Below, piece by piece: positions 61,318 through 64,000 of a DNA stretch of 64,000 bases. The DNA is taken from positions 75,980 through 139,979 of the forward strand of contig JBJFCE010000050.1 in the NCBI GenBank assembly GCA_051888775.1, given 5' to 3'. The number at the start of each line of letters is the position of its first letter. Within the stretch, counting starts at the first letter, position 1. A program made the translations under genes and the position numbers. The notes beneath the pieces are model-generated. The model saw only the letters and a list, made by a program, of their open reading frames with translations. It was not told the DNA's origin and ran no database searches. The stretch is from JBJFCE01 sp051888775 (lineage in GTDB: Bacteria > Bacillota > Clostridia > Lachnospirales > Lachnospiraceae).

Positions 61318-62406
61318 TTAATATTCAAAGGTTTCCATGTATTTCATGTATTTTACGACCATCAGCGCAATCTTGAAGGTGATCGCATCTTCAAACACGC
61401 GCAGATCCAGCCCCGTGCTTTTCTGAAGTTTGTCCAGACGGTATACCAGCGTATTTCTGTGAATAAACAACTGTCTGGAGGTCTCAGACACATTCAGGCT
61501 GTTCTCAAAGAACTTGTAAATCGTAGACAATGTTTCTTCATCAAAATCATCCGGGCTTTTGCCCCCAAAGATTTCTTTGATAAACATTTTGCAAAGCGGA
61601 ATCGGCAGCTGATAGATCAATCGCCCGATTCCAAGCTCGGAGTACGCCACAATATTCCTGTCATCAAAGAAGATCTTGCCGACATCCAGAGCCATCTTCG
61701 CTTCTTTATAAGAACGGCTGACTTCTTTGATCTCGCCGACAACTGTTCCGTATGCAATACGAATCCCTTCAATTCCTTCTTTCCGAAGAAGGCTTTCCAT
61801 TCCTCTTGCCGCCTTATCAACCTCTTTTGTGCCTTCTCCGTCTGCCAGCTCCTTTACAACGATCACACTGCTCTCGTCAACCGCTGTCACAAATTCCTTG
61901 CTGTTGCTGCCAAAGTACGTACGCAAAAGTTCCAAAACATTGTTGTCCTTACCCTTGCCGGTTTCTATGATCATTGCAACGCGTTTTGCATCCGTCTGAA
62001 TATGAAGTTTCTTTGCTCTGCTGTAAATATCCACAAGCAGAAGATTGTCCAAAAGCAGATTCTTGATAAAGTTGTCCTTATCAAAACGTTCTTTGTATGC
62101 AACCAAAAGATTTTGAATCTGAAAAGCTGCCATCTTTCCGATCATATACAGATTCTCTCCTGTCCCTGTAATGATCAGAATATACTCTAACTGCTGCTCA
62201 TCGAAGATTTTGAAATACTGAAACCCTTGTATCTCCTGACTGTCCGCAGGAGATGCGGCAAAATCCAGCACATCGTTTTTGTTCTTCTCCATCCGGTCAT
62301 CTGTTGCTGCTACTACCTTCCCATCCGTATCGACAACACAAAGCTCCACTCTGGTGATTGCTTTCAGACCGTCAATCGTATTTTGTAAAATTTGATTTGA
62401 TATCAT
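61318..62406 (-). CDS. PucR/CdaR-type transcriptional regulator
   Basis: This 362-residue protein has an N-terminal sugar-diacid-recognition-like domain (ISNQILQNTIDGLKAIT, VVDTDGKVVAATD, FQYFKIFDEQQLEYILIITG), a central GGDEF-like/unknown region, and a C-terminal PucR helix-turn-helix: NSLNVSETSRQLFIHRNTLVYRLDKLQ near residue 310. ATG at 62406 after AGAGGG is preferred to 62442. It is only 9 bp before ftsE, so it may be co-transcribed with the division genes, an uncommon link. The ligand is unknown. Confidence 0.85.
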   Translation of the reverse strand: MISNQILQNTIDGLKAITRVELCVVDTDGKVVAATDDRMEKNKNDVLDFAASPADSQEIQGFQYFKIFDEQQLEYILIITGTGENLYMIGKMAAFQIQNLLVAYKERFDKDNFIKNLLLDNLLLVDIYSRAKKLHIQTDAKRVAMIIETGKGKDNNVLELLRTYFGSNSKEFVTAVDESSVIVVKELADGEGTKEVDKAARGMESLLRKEGIEGIRIAYGTVVGEIKEVSRSYKEAKMALDVGKIFFDDRNIVAYSELGIGRLIYQLPIPLCKMFIKEIFGGKSPDDFDEETLSTIYKFFENSLNVSETSRQLFIHRNTLVYRLDKLQKSTGLDLRVFEDAITFKIALMVVKYMKYMETFEY

Positions 62407-62651
62407 AGATTTTCCCTCTTTCGTGAGCGACCCCCTGAACAAATTTCCGTCACGGCAATTTCCCCACTGCTATTCTTTGTTCACTTTCACAATACTTTTA
62501 CCCCTTAGGCAGAGAAAAACATCCCACCTGTTTATCATTTTAATATAAATACACAAAAAAATCTACACTATTTCGCATTTTATTTATGCATTTTTTACCT
62601 TTTTTTACAGTATTTGCGAAAAAATCGCATTAGACAACCTTCACAAAACCA

Positions 62652-62751
62652 AATGCCCGCTCTCGTATCGGTAAACAGCATAAATTTGCGGCAGCCTCAG
62701 AAACGTGAGTCAAACAAATTTATGCCGTTTACCGGTACAGGAGCGGGCATT
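62652..62751. repeat. Long inverted repeat after the WecG-like gene
   Basis: Arms of 36 bp (62652-62687 and 62716-62751) pair with four mismatches around a 28-nt loop that has its own CTCA / TGAG hairpin. It begins 20 bp after the stop codon at 62772; the minus-strand 3' side reads TTTGGTTTTG, so it may terminate. The core differs from R1-R7. The rest of the 62407-62771 gap is AT-rich; I see no clear promoter. Confidence 0.85.
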
Positions 62752-62771
62752 CTGTTTTATGCGGCAATCTT

Positions 62772-63455
62772 CTATTTTTTATGCGACTGTCCCTGCTCAT
62801 AGCGTGTTACACGCTTACGGAATAGCCGTCCCATGTATTTTTTATACAATGTATTCCACACCGACTGTCGGATCCCGTTGCCATTCTGTTCCGGAAGCAG
62901 TCCTAACCAGATATCCGCATTCACCATTTTGCGGTAATCATGCATATATTGCGCCTGTACTGCAAAAGGCAGACAGGAAATGACTACCCCCGGCGCTACA
63001 TCATTGATTTCATTTACTACCGAATCCTGATCCGCATTATCTTCATTTATCAGATAGGTACCCGCAATCTTCAGGCTGTCCCGCTCTGCAAGAATACGCT
63101 CTTGCAGTTTTTCCAAAGCTTCCTCCGTCTCTGCGATCAAAAAAACCGTCTTCTGCTCACGAACCAGTCGCTTTAAAAATTCTTTACAAAACTCATCGTT
63201 CTCAACTTCTCTGAGTCTGCTCCTGCTCTCAATGCCGGAAGCACGCAGAATATCCGCATCTCCGAACACAGTCATGTCCATACTCTCAATCCATTCCTTC
63301 TGTGCCGGGTTTTCTCCTGCTTCTACCAGAATCTCATTGGAAAGATAGATGATCGTATTCAGCGCTCCGTCCCGCAAATATTCATTTGCCGCTTTCATTT
63401 CCTCACGTAAAGAACAATCTTTCAGCCGAATTCCCAAGATGTCTGCTTTTTTCAT
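62772..63455 (-). CDS. WecG/TagA/CpsF family glycosyltransferase
   Basis: This 227-residue protein matches the GT26 fold in length and order: TIIYLSNEILVEAGEN near residue 35, SMDMTVFGDADILRASGI near 58, KTVFLIAETEEALEKL near 104, and VVISCLPFAVQAQYMHDYRKMVNADIWLGLL near 155. The usual PDG-x-G active-site motif is changed to GDADIL, so activity may differ. Members add N-acetylmannosamine-type sugars to lipid carriers. GAGGGG precedes the ATG. It stands alone, divergent from yjfB. Confidence 0.75.
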   Translation of the reverse strand: MKKADILGIRLKDCSLREEMKAANEYLRDGALNTIIYLSNEILVEAGENPAQKEWIESMDMTVFGDADILRASGIESRSRLREVENDEFCKEFLKRLVREQKTVFLIAETEEALEKLQERILAERDSLKIAGTYLINEDNADQDSVVNEINDVAPGVVISCLPFAVQAQYMHDYRKMVNADIWLGLLPEQNGNGIRQSVWNTLYKKYMGRLFRKRVTRYEQGQSHKK

Positions 63456-63591
63456 AAAATAAGCTTCCCCTCACTGTTGCTTTTTTCAGAGAATATAGAT
63501 ATCATAACACAATAATATGAACGTTTTATGAACAAGACAGCAGATTTTTGGTGAGTATATTTGCAAAAGCAAGTGTTTTCTTCTCTGATAT

Positions 63592-63618
63592 TAACATGTT
63601 TTATCTTTCTGCCGATAT
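63592..63618 (+). promoter_or_regulatory. Sigma-D (sigma-28)-type promoter of yjfB
   Basis: TAAC, 15-bp spacer, GCCGATAT; the -10 is a full match to the flagellar sigma-D consensus and the -35 matches 3 of 4. It ends 42 bp before the yjfB ATG. Confidence 0.82.
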
Positions 63619-63660
63619 AAATACCGGAATGGAATATCATCCGGAAAGGAGGCTGATACG

Positions 63661-63861
63661 ATGGATATCGCTGCTTTATCAACAGGACTGGCACAAGTAA
63701 ATCTCCAGAATTCCGTTGGTTATGCCATGCTTGGCAAATCCATCGACAATATGGAGCAGGCAGGGTCCGGTTTGACCGAACTGCTTTCGTCAGCATCCCC
63801 TGCTTCCTTGGAGCTGTCCGTAAATCCTCATATCGGAGGTAATTTCGACATGTCTGTATAG
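63661..63861 (+). CDS. yjfB: YjfB family small protein
   Basis: This 66-residue protein matches YjfB: MDIAALSTGLAQVNLQNSV at the start, a helical centre, and VNPHIGGNFDMSV at the end, close to the family's PNLGxNIDIS ending. Function is unknown; it is small, without signal or membrane helix, and probably cytoplasmic. AAAGGAGG precedes the ATG. The sigma-D-type promoter upstream suggests expression with late flagellar and chemotaxis genes. It has its own terminator. Confidence 0.9.
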   Translation: MDIAALSTGLAQVNLQNSVGYAMLGKSIDNMEQAGSGLTELLSSASPASLELSVNPHIGGNFDMSV

Positions 63862-63878
63862 ACTGTCCCATTCTGGCA

Positions 63879-63914
63879 AAAGAGGTCCTCACCCCAATAG
63901 GTGAAGACCTCTTT
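63879..63914 (+). terminator. Terminator after yjfB
   Basis: AAAGAGGTCCTCACC pairs with GGTGAAGACCTCTTT (one mismatch) around a 6-nt loop; the following T-run is short. Confidence 0.8.
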
Positions 63915-63936
63915 GTATATGATAATATGATAATCA

Positions 63937-64000
63937 GGCGCTTGCGAAACACTGTCCTCCGGGTGGAACGGATCTCCCCAGCGCTGCCGGTAGCAGGCAC
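63937..64000. repeat. Partial core-plus-arms element R6, cut by the window edge
   Basis: GCGCTTGCGAAACACTGTCC near the start matches the conserved end of R2 (GCGAAACTCTGTCC), and the window ends in GGCAC, the junction at which the arm meets the core in R2, R3 and R4. It lies 22 bp after the yjfB terminator. No gene is seen here. Confidence 0.65.

Noticed and set aside
61219..62190. Plus-strand open frame of 323 aa
   Set aside because: Antisense to the PucR-type regulator and the ftsE start; no recognisable motifs.
63452..64000. Long minus-strand open frame (182 aa) at the right end
   Set aside because: It runs through the yjfB gene, its terminator and the R6 element in antisense; no protein-like composition or ribosome site.

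Overview
The window looks like a chromosome segment from a motile, anaerobic Firmicute of the Clostridia, most likely a Lachnospiraceae species (Roseburia-like; inferred from gene content only). Supporting signs are the Bacillus-like order mbl-flhO-flhP, the cdaA-cdaR-glmM c-di-AMP block, recD2-comFC-yvyF, ftsE-ftsX beside a PcsB/EnvC-type hydrolase and a CtpB-type protease, a Spo0A-type DNA-binding domain, a Bacillus-type LexA box before uvrBA and a sigma-D-type promoter before a yjfB gene. Nearly all genes are on the minus strand; only an AraC regulator, a DUF3048 lipoprotein and yjfB are on plus.

Positions 1-32400 form a large surface-glycan locus, transcribed right to left. It holds glycosyltransferases of several families, a polyprenyl-phosphate sugar transferase (WbaP-like), an EpsG/Wzy-like polymerase, a Wzz-like chain-length protein, a Wzx-like flippase, a PglK/MsbA-like ABC exporter, GtrB- and GtrII-type proteins, a DPM1-like transferase with a DUF2304 partner, an acyltransferase, a pyruvyltransferase fused to an FrhB-like iron-sulfur domain, and enzymes for GDP-L-fucose (gmd, fcl), the last step of dTDP-L-rhamnose (rfbD) and the first steps of pseudaminic acid (pseB, pseC). 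Two good promoters (17236-17264 and 32622-32650) drive parts of the locus through leaders of about 200 nt packed with hairpins. A stand-alone Spo0A C-terminal domain protein sits in the middle.

Positions 33000-39650 carry a DUF3048 lipoprotein, a DUF2142 membrane protein, leuA and ptsH. Positions 39647-48155 are a compact run: recD2, comFC, yvyF, two unknown membrane proteins, cdaA, cdaR, glmM. Positions 48267-51281 hold mbl, flhO, flhP and a FlgJ-like rod-binding protein. Positions 51661-56531 are uvrB-uvrA under a LexA box. Positions 56974-62406 hold a PucR/CdaR-type regulator, ftsE, ftsX, an M23 hydrolase and an S41 protease. The right end has a WecG/TagA-type transferase and yjfB.

The most unusual content is a family of intergenic elements, six complete copies and one cut by the right edge. 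Each has a conserved core with its own small hairpin and a GNRA-type mini-loop, enclosed by long arms that differ between most copies yet pair almost perfectly within each copy. Base changes in the core are compensatory. This suggests either an undescribed structured RNA or a mobile DNA hairpin. I could run no searches; family assignments rest on motifs read from the sequence.
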